Source: Pseudomonas pudica (GTDB lineage Bacteria; Pseudomonadota; Gammaproteobacteria; Pseudomonadales; Pseudomonadaceae). From it: 64,000 nt of DNA. Position 1 is the first letter of the stretch; every line of letters begins with the position of its first letter. Location: contig NZ_JADLJS010000009.1 in assembly GCF_015680405.1 (NCBI RefSeq), forward strand, positions 1-64,000, given 5' to 3'. The notes below the pieces were generated by a model. That model ran no database searches, had not been told where the DNA came from, and saw only the letters and a program-made list of their open reading frames with translations. Shown here in pieces: positions 1 through 7,637 of this stretch. Made by a program: the position numbers and the translations under genes.

Positions 1-97
1 GCCTTGTGTCGCGATGGGCTGCAAAGCAGCCCCGACGATTGCTGCGTTGACGCTGAAGCCCCTGGGGGCCGCTTTGCGGCCCATCGCGACACAAGGC
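1..97. repeat. REP-type inverted repeat
   Basis: A perfect 19-bp inverted repeat has arms at 1-19 and 79-97. Each arm is followed by a smaller GGGCTGC/GCAGCCC-type hairpin. It lies downstream of pedR2 (minus strand) and has the look of a Pseudomonas REP pair, possibly acting as a transcript end. Confidence 0.75.
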
Positions 98-140
98 CGC
101 TCCTACAAGGCTCTGCGCAAAGTCCAGATAGCAGAATGCC

Positions 141-779
141 TCACCCCGCCACCCGCACCACCCCCAGATCAATCCCCAGATGCACCAGCTCGGCATGGGA
201 GCTGACCTGCAACTTGCTCTTGAGCAAAGTCAGGTGGTTGGACACGGTCTTGGCGCTGATGCACAGCTGCTCGGCAATCCCCCGCACCGGTGTGCCCTTG
301 GCCAACATCACGAAAATCTCCAGCTCACGCTGGGTCATGCGCTGCAGGCGCGGGTCGCTGGCATTGTACTGTGAGGTGCAGGCCAGCTGGGTGGCCAGGG
401 GCTGTTCGATATAGGCATGCCCGGCCAACACCCGTTGCACCGCCTCGATCAGCACTTCGGGCGCCGAGTTCTTGGTCAGGTATCCCGAAGCCCCGGCATC
501 CAGCGCCTGGCGTACCAACGGCAGTTCGTCATGCATGCTGAAGAACAGCACCCGCAGTTGCGGCAGGCGCTGACGCAGGCGCCGGGTGGTTTCCAGGCCG
601 CTGATACCTGGCAGGCCGAAATCCATGATCACCAGGTTGGGCACTTGCTCCTGAACCCGGGCCAGCGCCTCTTCGCCACTGGCAGCCTCACGCACCTGTA
701 CTGTCGGCAGCACCGCACGCAACAGGCTGGCATAGCCCTGGCGGACCACGGCGTGGTCATCGACCAACACGATATTCAT
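141..779 (-). CDS. pedR2: LuxR/NarL-family response regulator PedR2
   Basis: This 212-aa protein has an N-terminal receiver domain (DD pair near residues 7-8, phosphoacceptor D53 in IMDFGLPG) and a C-terminal LuxR HTH (MTQRELEIF...GIAEQLCISAKTVSNHL). I start it at 779, where a GGAGGTG ribosome site precedes ATG and the start overlaps the stop of the kinase gene (ATGA coupling). A longer reading frame runs upstream but lies inside the kinase. The gene sits with pedS2 and the PQQ-associated ABC genes, the same order as P. putida PP_2671/PP_2672. PedS2/PedR2 there controls the lanthanide-dependent switch between the PQQ alcohol dehydrogenases PedE and PedH. Family assignment is certain; the pedR2 name rests on synteny. 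Confidence 0.85.
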   Translation of the reverse strand: MNIVLVDDHAVVRQGYASLLRAVLPTVQVREAASGEEALARVQEQVPNLVIMDFGLPGISGLETTRRLRQRLPQLRVLFFSMHDELPLVRQALDAGASGYLTKNSAPEVLIEAVQRVLAGHAYIEQPLATQLACTSQYNASDPRLQRMTQRELEIFVMLAKGTPVRGIAEQLCISAKTVSNHLTLLKSKLQVSSHAELVHLGIDLGVVRVAG

Positions 780-2053
780 CACACCTCCATGGGAATGTTC
801 AGGTCCAGCGCCCAGCCGGCACCCGGGCGGCTGAGAATGCGCAGTTCGCCGCCAAGGCTGCGGGCGCGCTCGGCCATCGAATGCAGGCCTACACCGGGGC
901 GCTGAGGCTGGCTCGCACCGCAACCGTTGTCGCGAACCAACAGGCGCAAGCCCTTGGCGCTGCGTTGCAGGCGCACCCGTACCTGGCTGGCGCCAGCGTG
1001 CCGGGCGACGTTGGTCAATGCCTCCTGCAGCAAGCGATACAGATGCGTGCGGCTCGGCCCGGGCAACGCCGGCAGCCGCTCGCCGACCCTCAGGCGGCAA
1101 TCGATACCCTGGCTGGCCTGCCATTGGCTAACCAGCAGGCCAAAGGCTTCGGCCAGTGGCATGTGCTGCAGCGCCAGCGGGTACAGGTTGTGTACCAGGG
1201 CGCGGAAACCTTGCTGCAGGCGTTCGCAATCGAGCTCCAGGGTGCGGGTCGTCTGCGCCACCGCGGTTGGCTGGTCGGCCACCATGCGCAGCAGGCAGAG
1301 CTGGGCCCGAATACCCGCCAGGTATTGTCCAAGGTCGTCGTGCAGGGTCTGCGCCAGCTGGGTGCGCTCCTGCTCCTGCACCGCCAGCAGGGCCTGGGTA
1401 AGTTGGGTATTGTCGCAGCGGGCCTGCTCCAGAGACGCGGTCATGCGGTTGAAGTGCTCCGCCAGTTGGCGCGCCTCTGGCAGGCCGGCCTCGCGCAGGC
1501 GTGTGGTCAATTGCCCACCCGAGACCTGGCGCAAGGCCTGCAGCAGATCGTCCAGCAAGCCCATGCCCCGCCGCACCGCCCAACGGATGGTCAACAAGCT
1601 CAGCAGCAACGCCAGACCGCACAGGATCAACAACTGCTGCAGGGAATCACGCACCTCGTCTATCTCATCCCGTGCATCCACGGTGATCATTACCCGGCGG
1701 CCATCCCCCAGCTCCAGCAGCCGGCTGCTGTCGTGGCGCTGGCCAAGCAGTTGGCGGCCCAGCCAGGCATCCAGGCCGGTTTCTTGCGGCAGCCGCGCAG
1801 GTTCATCCGCCGCCAGCCAGTGCACCCGCACATGGCGCAGGCTTTGCGTCAGCCGTGGTTGCAGGCTCTGCGGGTCGCGCTCGGCAGTGTCGCCGAGGTA
1901 TGCCACCACGGCTTGCGCCGACTGCAACTCCCGCTCCACATCAGCCACCGCCTGGTGCAACAGCACCCCGGCACAGGCCAGCGTCAACATCGCGAAGCAA
2001 CAAGTGACCCAGAGGTTGATCCGCCACAGGGCCGAAAGGTTGACAAGGCGCAT
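779..2053 (-). CDS. pedS2: Sensor histidine kinase PedS2 (NarX-like HisKA_3)
   Basis: This 424-aa membrane kinase has TM1 at about 13-33, a periplasmic segment at 34-138 and TM2 at about 140-159. A HAMP-like linker follows, then a HisKA_3 dimerisation domain with H238 (TLHDDLGQYLAGI) and a C-terminal HATPase (LLQEALTNVARHAGA, VRDNGCG). The periplasmic segment would carry the signal input. In P. putida the syntenic PedS2 responds to lanthanides and phosphorylates PedR2 to reciprocally regulate pedE and pedH. It is the first gene of a two-gene operon with pedR2 and is divergent from the PQQ-associated binding-protein gene. Those dehydrogenase genes are not in the window and may lie to its left. 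Confidence 0.85.
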   Translation of the reverse strand: MRLVNLSALWRINLWVTCCFAMLTLACAGVLLHQAVADVERELQSAQAVVAYLGDTAERDPQSLQPRLTQSLRHVRVHWLAADEPARLPQETGLDAWLGRQLLGQRHDSSRLLELGDGRRVMITVDARDEIDEVRDSLQQLLILCGLALLLSLLTIRWAVRRGMGLLDDLLQALRQVSGGQLTTRLREAGLPEARQLAEHFNRMTASLEQARCDNTQLTQALLAVQEQERTQLAQTLHDDLGQYLAGIRAQLCLLRMVADQPTAVAQTTRTLELDCERLQQGFRALVHNLYPLALQHMPLAEAFGLLVSQWQASQGIDCRLRVGERLPALPGPSRTHLYRLLQEALTNVARHAGASQVRVRLQRSAKGLRLLVRDNGCGASQPQRPGVGLHSMAERARSLGGELRILSRPGAGWALDLNIPMEV

Positions 2054-2113
2054 GGGCAGTTCTCCTCGGGGTTGCTGCGGCCATCGTAAAACCCGCGCCC
2101 ATGTGGTGAATTA

Positions 2114-2124
2114 CTACCTTGGTA
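2114..2124 (+). promoter_or_regulatory. Candidate operator CTACCTTGGTA (PQQ cluster)
   Basis: CTACCTTGGTA contains the short dyad TACC-TT-GGTA. It lies between divergent pedS2 and the binding-protein gene, 81 bp before the latter's ATG. Near-identical copies lie 82 bp before the CxxxCW gene (6156-6166) and upstream of nosP (10732-10742). Binding by PedR1/AgmR or PedR2 is inferred. Confidence 0.5.
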
Positions 2125-2204
2125 CCGGGCGAGCGCTACTTTCTGCATATTTCCCGCTCCCGGCGGGCTTCCTATGCTGGCGCCATCTGCCGTGGAGTTG
2201 CCTT

Positions 2205-3398
2205 ATGCGCCTGCCTGCCCACCTTGCCATGACCTGCCTGCTGGCCCTGGCCGCGACGCTTGCTGCAAGCCCGGCTCCCGCCGCGCAGGCCCAAGGCGGG
2301 GAACCGTTGCAGGTGCGCATCGGCTATCTCGGCTATCGCCCCGATCCCGGCCCGCTGCTGTCCAACATCATTCCCGAACCCACCGATGCCGGGCTGCAGG
2401 GCGCCGAACTGGCGATTGTCGACAGCAACAGCAGCGGGCGTTTTCTCAAACAGGAATTCCACCTGGCCAATGCCACCGTCGAAAGCCCCGAAGCCCTGCT
2501 GCAAGCTGCCAAGGCCCAGCATGACCAGGGCCTGCGGCTGTTCGTGGTAAATGCCCCCGCCGCCAGCTTGCGCGCGCTGTCTGCCGCCCTGCCCGACAGC
2601 CTGCTGTTCAACGCCGGCAGCCCGGACGACAGCCTGCGCAGCAACCAGTGCCTGGGCAATGTGCTGCACAGCCTGCCAAGCCGCGCCATGCTGGCCGATG
2701 CCCTGGCGCAATTCCTGGTGCTGCGCAAATGGCAGCGGGCGCTGTTGGTCGTCGGCCAGACCGACGACGACCGCGCCTATGCGGCAGCCCTGCGCCGCGC
2801 CATGAAGCGCTTCGGCATGCAGCTGGTCGCGGAGAAAGCCTGGACATTCGACAACGACCAGCGCCGCAGCGCCCAGGCCGACATGCCGCTATTCACCCAA
2901 ACCGCCGAGTACGACGTGGTGCTGGTGGCCGACGAGCGCGGCGACTTCGGCGAGTACCTGCCCTACCAGACCTGGTACCCGCGCCCGGTGGCCGGCACCC
3001 AGGGCCTGACCCCTACCGGCTGGCACAGGACCGTGGAAACCTTCGGCGCGGCGCAGTTGCAAAAGCGCTTCGAAGCCCAGGCCGGGCGCTGGATGAACGA
3101 CCGCGACTTCGCCGCCTGGATGGCCGTGCGCAGCATCGCCAGCGCAGCAAGCAAACTGCGCCAGGCCGAGCCCCGCGCCCTGCAGCAACTGCTGCTCAGC
3201 GAGCAGTTGCCGCTGGACGGTTTCAAGGGCCGCAAGCTCAGCTACCGCCCGTGGAACGGCGAGCTGCGCCAGCCGATCCCGCTGGTGCAGCCGCGGGCCC
3301 TGGTCAGCACTTCGCCGCAGGAGGGCTTCCTGCACCCGTTCAACGAAATGGACAGCCTGGGCTACGACAAGCCCGAAGTGACCTGCGGCTACCCCTGA
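2205..3398 (+). CDS. PQQ-associated ABC transporter substrate-binding protein
   Basis: The protein has 397 aa and begins with a signal peptide (about 1-30, ending near AAQAQG). Its body resembles Leu/Ile/Val-type periplasmic binding proteins, and the N-terminal GYLGYRPDPGP segment is typical of the family found only beside PQQ alcohol dehydrogenases (TIGR03863 type). ATG 2205 is chosen because GGAG lies 7 nt upstream and the signal peptide follows. A longer in-frame extension upstream is antisense to pedS2. It heads a co-directional set with the beta-propeller, ATPase and permease. The ligand is unknown. As the permease is ABC-2/export type, this protein may not serve a classical importer. 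Confidence 0.85.
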   Translation: MRLPAHLAMTCLLALAATLAASPAPAAQAQGGEPLQVRIGYLGYRPDPGPLLSNIIPEPTDAGLQGAELAIVDSNSSGRFLKQEFHLANATVESPEALLQAAKAQHDQGLRLFVVNAPAASLRALSAALPDSLLFNAGSPDDSLRSNQCLGNVLHSLPSRAMLADALAQFLVLRKWQRALLVVGQTDDDRAYAAALRRAMKRFGMQLVAEKAWTFDNDQRRSAQADMPLFTQTAEYDVVLVADERGDFGEYLPYQTWYPRPVAGTQGLTPTGWHRTVETFGAAQLQKRFEAQAGRWMNDRDFAAWMAVRSIASAASKLRQAEPRALQQLLLSEQLPLDGFKGRKLSYRPWNGELRQPIPLVQPRALVSTSPQEGFLHPFNEMDSLGYDKPEVTCGYP

Positions 3399-3428
3399 CC
3401 CGATAACCACAACAAAAAGGATTTCGCC

Positions 3429-4418
3429 ATGCGTCGCTCCCCGTTTCACCGGGCACTGCTTTACCCCAGCCTGCTGTCGGGCGCCCTGGCGCTTGCCGGC
3501 GGGCATGCGGTGGCCGCCACCGCCTGGGTGTCGAACGAGAAGGACAACAGCCTCAGCCTGATCGACATGCAGACCCTGCAAGTCACCGAGACCCTGCCGG
3601 TGGGCCAGCGTCCGCGCGGCCTGCTGCTGTCCCACGACAACAGGCTGCTGTACATCTGCGCCAGCGATTCGGACCGGGTGCAGGTGATGGACGTGGCCAC
3701 CCGCAAGATCATCAAGGAACTGCCCTCCGGCAAGGACCCGGAGCAGTTCGCCCTGCACCCCAACGACCGCTGGTTGTACGTGTCCAACGAAGACGACGCA
3801 CTGGTGACAGTGATCGACACCCAGACCGACAAGGTGCTCGGGCAGATCGACGTCGGCATCGAGCCCGAAGGCATGGCGGTGAGCCCGGATGGCAAGTGGG
3901 CGGTCAATACCAGTGAAACCACCAACATGCTGCACTGGATCGATACCAGCACCCAGACCCTGGCGGACAGTATCCCGGTGGACCAGCGACCACGCTTCGT
4001 CGAGTTCAGCCAGGACGGCTCGCGGCTGTGGGCCTCGGCGGAAATCGGCGGCACGGTGACCATCCTCGACGTGGCCAGCCGCCAGGTGCTGAAAACCCTG
4101 AACTTCCAGATCAAGGGCGTGCACCCGGACAAAGTCCAGCCAGTGGGCATCAAGCTCAGCGACGACGGCAAGTACGCGTTCGTCGCCCTGGGCCCGGCCA
4201 ACCATGTGGCGGTAGTCGATGCCAAGACCTATGAAGTACTCGACTACCTGCTGGTGGGCCGGCGGGTCTGGCAGCTGGCGTTCACCCCGGACCAGAGCCA
4301 GTTGCTGGCCACCAACGGGGTCAGCGGTGACGTTTCGGTGATCGATGCCAAAAACCTCAAGGTGCTCAAGTCGGTGAAGGTCGGGCGCTACCCCTGGGGC
4401 GTGGTGGTGACGCCATGA
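3429..4418 (+). CDS. PQQ-associated YVTN beta-propeller protein
   Basis: This 329-aa exported protein has a signal peptide at 1-30 (cleavage near HAVAATA). It is built of repeated beta-propeller blades with YVTN-like motifs (WVSNEKDNSLSLID, YVSNEDDALVTVID, LATNGVSGDVSVID), giving about seven blades. It matches the beta-propeller family restricted to PQQ-dependent catabolism loci (TIGR03866 type). The ribosome site AAAAAGGATT precedes the ATG. Its stop overlaps the ATPase start (ATGA), so the two are translationally coupled. It is probably periplasmic; its molecular role is not established. Confidence 0.88.
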   Translation: MRRSPFHRALLYPSLLSGALALAGGHAVAATAWVSNEKDNSLSLIDMQTLQVTETLPVGQRPRGLLLSHDNRLLYICASDSDRVQVMDVATRKIIKELPSGKDPEQFALHPNDRWLYVSNEDDALVTVIDTQTDKVLGQIDVGIEPEGMAVSPDGKWAVNTSETTNMLHWIDTSTQTLADSIPVDQRPRFVEFSQDGSRLWASAEIGGTVTILDVASRQVLKTLNFQIKGVHPDKVQPVGIKLSDDGKYAFVALGPANHVAVVDAKTYEVLDYLLVGRRVWQLAFTPDQSQLLATNGVSGDVSVIDAKNLKVLKSVKVGRYPWGVVVTP

Positions 4419-5155
4419 ATACCCTCGATGTCAGTGACGTGAGCTTTGCCTACGGCCAGCGCGAGGCGCTCAGGCAGGTCGGCTTCAGCCTGGCCCCCGG
4501 GCGCTTCGCCGCCTTGCTGGGCCCCAATGGTGCCGGCAAGTCGACCTTGATCGCCCTGCTCACCCGGCTGTACGACCTGCAGCAGGGCGACATCCGCGTG
4601 TGCGGCTGCTCGCTGCGCAACGCGGCGCGCCCGGCCTTGCGCCAGCTGGGTGTGGTGTTCCAGCAAAGCACCCTGGACCTGGACCTGAGCGTGGAGCAGA
4701 ACCTGCGTTACCACGCCTCGCTGCATGGCCTGTCGCGGCGCCAGGGCAGTCTTCGAGTCGATGCCGAGCTGGCCCGCCAAGGCCTCGATGAACGGCGGCG
4801 CGAGCCGGTTCGGGCGCTGAACATCGGCCATCGGCGCCGGGTGGAGATTGCCCGCGCGCTGCTGCATGAACCGCGCTTGCTGTTGCTCGACGAGGCCAGT
4901 GTCGGCCTTGACCCGGCCAGCCGCCTGGCGCTCAACCAGCACCTGCGGCTGCTGTGCCGCGAGCAGCGCCTCAGTGTGCTGTGGACCACCCATTTGCTGG
5001 ACGAAGTGCAGCCCAGCGACGACCTGCTGATTCTGCATCAGGGGCGCCTGGTGGCCAGTGGCACGGCCGATGCCCTGAGCCTGCAGCACGGCGGTGACCT
5101 CGACCATGCCTTTGCCCACCTGACCAGCGCCCCCACAGGAGTCAATGCCCGATGA
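4415..5155 (+). CDS. PQQ-associated ABC transporter ATP-binding protein
   Basis: The protein has 246 aa. Walker A is GPNGAGKS at 36-43, a Q-loop is VFQQ near 81-84, Walker B LLLLDE is at 155-160 and the switch His is in TTHLLDE near 200. The signature loop reads LNIGH (135-139) where ABC ATPases usually have LSGGQ, so Ser, one Gly and Gln are all changed, while the following RRRVEIA is conserved. It belongs to the family linked to PQQ alcohol dehydrogenase loci (TIGR03864 type) and overlaps both neighbours by 4 nt. With the downstream ABC-2 permease it should form an inner-membrane transporter, probably an exporter, of unknown substrate. Confidence 0.88.
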   Translation: MNTLDVSDVSFAYGQREALRQVGFSLAPGRFAALLGPNGAGKSTLIALLTRLYDLQQGDIRVCGCSLRNAARPALRQLGVVFQQSTLDLDLSVEQNLRYHASLHGLSRRQGSLRVDAELARQGLDERRREPVRALNIGHRRRVEIARALLHEPRLLLLDEASVGLDPASRLALNQHLRLLCREQRLSVLWTTHLLDEVQPSDDLLILHQGRLVASGTADALSLQHGGDLDHAFAHLTSAPTGVNAR

Positions 5156-5943
5156 ATGCTTACTGGCAGTGCTTCAACGGCATTCTCCTGCGCGAATGCC
5201 TGCGTTTCGTCCTGCAGCGCACCCGTTTTCTCAGCGCCCTGGTACGTCCGTTACTGTGGTTGCTGGTGTTCGCCGCCGGTTTCCGCGCGGCCCTGGGTAT
5301 CGCGATCATCGAGCCCTACGACACCTACATTCCCTACGAGGTGTACATCATTCCGGGCCTTGCCTGCATGATCCTGCTGTTCAACGGCATGCAGGGCTCG
5401 CTGTCGATGGTTTATGACCGGGAGATGGGCAGCATGCGCGTATTGCTGACCAGCCCGTTGCCACGGCCCTTCCTGCTCGGCAGCAAGCTGCTGGCAACCT
5501 CGTTGATTTCCCTGCTGCAGGTGTACGCCTTCCTTGCCATCGCCTGGTTGTATGGCGTGCAGCCACCGGCTGCGGGCCTGTTGCTGGCGCTGCCCGCGTT
5601 GCTGCTGGTGGCGCTGATGCTCAGCGCCCTGGGGCTGTTGCTGTCGAATGCGATCCGCCAGCTGGAGAACTTTGCCGGGGTGATGAACTTCGTGATATTC
5701 CCGCTGTTCTTCCTGTCCTCGGCGCTGTACCCGTTGTGGAAAATGCGCGAGGCCAGCCAGTGGCTGTACTGGCTGTGTGCAGTGAACCCGTTCACCCATG
5801 CCGTGGAGCTGGTGCGCTTTGCCTTGTATGAGCGCTTCAACCCGCTGGCACTGGCGGTATGCCTGGGGCTGACCGTGCTGTTCACCCTGCTGGCGATCCT
5901 TACCTTCAACCCCCAGCATGCGGCGCTGCGCAAGCCGCGCTGA
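5152..5943 (+). CDS. ABC-2 type transporter permease
   Basis: This 263-aa integral membrane protein has about six hydrophobic segments (around 23-43, 61-80, 105-130, 135-160, 170-195 and 230-252). It carries ABC-2 features such as YDREMGSMRVLLTSPLPR and a C-terminal WLYWLCAVNPFTHAVELVR segment. ABC-2 permeases are mostly exporters (NodJ/DrrB type). The start overlaps the ATPase stop (ATGA) with AGGAG upstream. It is the last gene of the four-gene unit, and a REP element follows. P. putida strains carry the same gene between the PQQ-associated ATPase and the CxxxCW gene. Confidence 0.88.
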   Translation: MNAYWQCFNGILLRECLRFVLQRTRFLSALVRPLLWLLVFAAGFRAALGIAIIEPYDTYIPYEVYIIPGLACMILLFNGMQGSLSMVYDREMGSMRVLLTSPLPRPFLLGSKLLATSLISLLQVYAFLAIAWLYGVQPPAAGLLLALPALLLVALMLSALGLLLSNAIRQLENFAGVMNFVIFPLFFLSSALYPLWKMREASQWLYWLCAVNPFTHAVELVRFALYERFNPLALAVCLGLTVLFTLLAILTFNPQHAALRKPR

Positions 5944-5970
5944 GCGGCAGCGATCCATCGCTTAGCGCGA

Positions 5971-6063
5971 ACCCTGTGGGAGCGGGCGCGCCCGCGAAAC
6001 AGGCGACGCGGTGTATGGCACCGGCTTCGCCGGTGTTCGCGGGCACGCCCGCTCCCACAAGGG
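5971..6063. repeat. REP-type inverted repeat pair
   Basis: The arms contain CTGTGGGAGCGGGCGCGCCC and its near complement GGGCACGCCCGCTCCCAC, with a small CACCGGC...GCCGGTG hairpin between them. It occupies the 304-bp gap between the permease and CxxxCW genes. That gap also holds a fragment of a REP-associated repeat (6088-6134) and the motif at 6156-6166. Confidence 0.8.
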
Positions 6064-6087
6064 AAGGTGACACGCTCTCGAACATTG

Positions 6088-6134
6088 TTCCCTGTGCGAC
6101 AGCGTAGCCCAAAGGGTTGGGCAATCTCCCACAG
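6088..6134. repeat. Partial copy of REP-associated 70-bp repeat
   Basis: The segment around AGCCCAAAGGGTTGGGC matches, inverted, one end of the longer copies at 46741-46810 and 48086-48155. It is in the same orientation as 43373-43440. Function unknown. Confidence 0.5.
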
Positions 6135-6155
6135 GTTTGCGCGCACGGCTTTCTA

Positions 6156-6166
6156 CTACTTTGGTA
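6156..6166 (+). promoter_or_regulatory. Candidate operator CTACTTTGGTA (PQQ cluster)
   Basis: This second copy of the element lies 82 bp before the start of the CxxxCW gene, almost the same spacing as the copy before the binding-protein gene. It differs from that copy by one base. A regulator binding site is inferred. Confidence 0.5.
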
Positions 6167-6247
6167 CTGCCTTTGCTGTCTGATCGTCGCATTCACAATG
6201 CACCGCCACTGGCATGTAATGGGTCCATAACAAAAAGGATAAGCCCC

Positions 6248-6808
6248 ATGCCACGTGCCCTGCCCCGGCTGCCACGCCCATTGCTGGTGGCGCTTTCCCT
6301 GAGCCTGACGCTGGGCATCGCCCAGGCCGACACCACGCCGCTATTCTCCGCCGACGGCTATCGCACCACCCTCTACCGCAGCCCGACCCCACAACAGGTC
6401 GAGGGCGGCCAGGTCATCGACACTGCCACCCTGCAAGCCCTGCTGGGGCACACCCCAAGGCCGGTACTGATCGACGTCTATCGCCGCCAATGGCTGCAAG
6501 GCCGCTTCATCGAAGATGAGCCCCACGCCAACATTCCCGGCAGCCGCTGGCTGGCCAACACCGGCGATGGCGAGCTGAGCCCGGCGTGGCACGATTACTT
6601 CGTGCGCAACCTGCAACAAGCCACCGCCGGGCGCCCGGAGCAACCGCTGGTCTTTTACTGCCGCTCCGATTGCTGGTTAAGCTGGAACGCGGTAAAACGC
6701 GCGAAAGCCCTGGGCTATAAGAACCTGTATTGGTACCGCGATGGCCTGGACGCCTGGCAGCAGGCCAACCTGCCGCTGCAGCCAGCGCAGCCAGAACCCT
6801 TCCCCTGA
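6248..6808 (+). CDS. PQQ-associated CxxxCW-motif rhodanese-like protein
   Basis: The protein has 186 aa with a signal peptide at 1-27 (ending GIAQA). The rest has a rhodanese-like layout and ends in the hallmark FYCRSDCWLSWNA, in which two cysteines three residues apart precede Trp. It matches the family annotated as PQQ-dependent catabolism-associated CXXCW protein (TIGR03865 type). ATG 6248 follows AAAAAGGATAAG. It is expected in the periplasm. The paired cysteines suggest a redox or sulfur-transfer role, possibly protecting or maturing quinoprotein dehydrogenases or their cytochromes; that role is inference. Confidence 0.87.
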   Translation: MPRALPRLPRPLLVALSLSLTLGIAQADTTPLFSADGYRTTLYRSPTPQQVEGGQVIDTATLQALLGHTPRPVLIDVYRRQWLQGRFIEDEPHANIPGSRWLANTGDGELSPAWHDYFVRNLQQATAGRPEQPLVFYCRSDCWLSWNAVKRAKALGYKNLYWYRDGLDAWQQANLPLQPAQPEPFP

Positions 6809-6865
6809 GTTCATCGCCTGCAAACGCGTGCCCGCTCCATCCAATAAAAACGAGGTGAAAAGGCC

Positions 6866-7531
6866 ATGTACAAAATTCTGATTGCCGACGATCACCCCCT
6901 GTTTCGCGAAGCCATCCACAACGTTATCAGCGATGGCTTCCAGGGCAGCGAAGTCATGGAAACCGCCGACCTGGACAGCGCCTTGGCGCTGACCCACGAG
7001 CACGACGACCTCGACCTGATCCTGCTCGACCTGAACATGCCCGGCATGCATGGCCTCAATGGCCTGATCACCCTGCGCAACGAGGCACCGACCACACCGG
7101 TGGTGATTGTCTCGGCCGAGCAGGAAAAGCAGATCGTGCTGCAGGCCATCACTTATGGTGCGGTGGGCTTCATCACCAAGTCCTCGCCACGCTCACAGAT
7201 GATCGAAGCGATCGAGCAGATCCTCAACGGCAACGTCTACCTGCCGCCCGACATCATCCGAGCCCAGAAAAGCAGCACCAGCCGGCGCCTGAACGATGCC
7301 CCGAGCGTCCCGCCGGAGATGCTCCAGGCCTTGACCCGCAAGCAGCTGCTGGTACTCGAGCGCATGACCAAGGGCGAGTCGAACAAACAGATCGCCTACA
7401 CCCTGGATATCGCCGAGACCACGGTCAAGGCCCACGTTTCGGCGATCCTGCGCAAACTCAACGTGCACAACCGGGTGCAGGCCATCCTCAGTGCCGGTGA
7501 TATCGATTTCGGTGATTACCTGCGGCGTTGA
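6866..7531 (+). CDS. pedR1: LuxR-family response regulator AgmR/PedR1
   Basis: The protein has 221 aa: a receiver domain (ADDH at 7-10, phosphoacceptor D55 in [10 protein letters not shown], conserved K near 107 in ITKSS) and a C-terminal LuxR HTH ([40 protein letters not shown]). It corresponds to AgmR/PedR1 of P. putida and ErbR of P. aeruginosa, activators of alcohol oxidation through PQQ enzymes. The gene stands alone, convergent with the nahK-like kinase and separated from it by a 34-bp perfect inverted repeat. Which kinase phosphorylates it cannot be read from the sequence; the adjacent hybrid kinase is the obvious candidate. Confidence 0.85.
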   Translation: MYKILIADDHPLFREAIHNVISDGFQGSEVMETADLDSALALTHEHDDLDLILLDLNMPGMHGLNGLITLRNEAPTTPVVIVSAEQEKQIVLQAITYGAVGFITKSSPRSQMIEAIEQILNGNVYLPPDIIRAQKSSTSRRLNDAPSVPPEMLQALTRKQLLVLERMTKGESNKQIAYTLDIAETTVKAHVSAILRKLNVHNRVQAILSAGDIDFGDYLRR

Positions 7532-7537
7532 CCTGTT

Positions 7538-7634
7538 CCGGCCTCTTCGCGGGCTTGCCCGCTCCCACAGGTATTGCGCAACACTGAAACCTGCGGGAAT
7601 CCTGTGGGAGCGGGCAAGCCCGCGAAGAGGCCGG
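7538..7634. terminator. 34-bp perfect inverted repeat between convergent genes (REP pair)
   Basis: The arms at 7538-7571 and 7601-7634 are perfectly complementary over 34 bases, with a 29-nt loop. It sits between the converging pedR1 and nahK-like genes, so a bidirectional transcript end is a reasonable inference. No T-tract follows. Confidence 0.65.
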
Positions 7635-7637
7635 CGG

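Noticed and set aside
881..2089. A 402-codon plus-strand frame opposite pedS2
   Set aside because: It is antisense to a kinase with clear domains; Gln/Ala-rich low-complexity translation is typical of a shadow frame.
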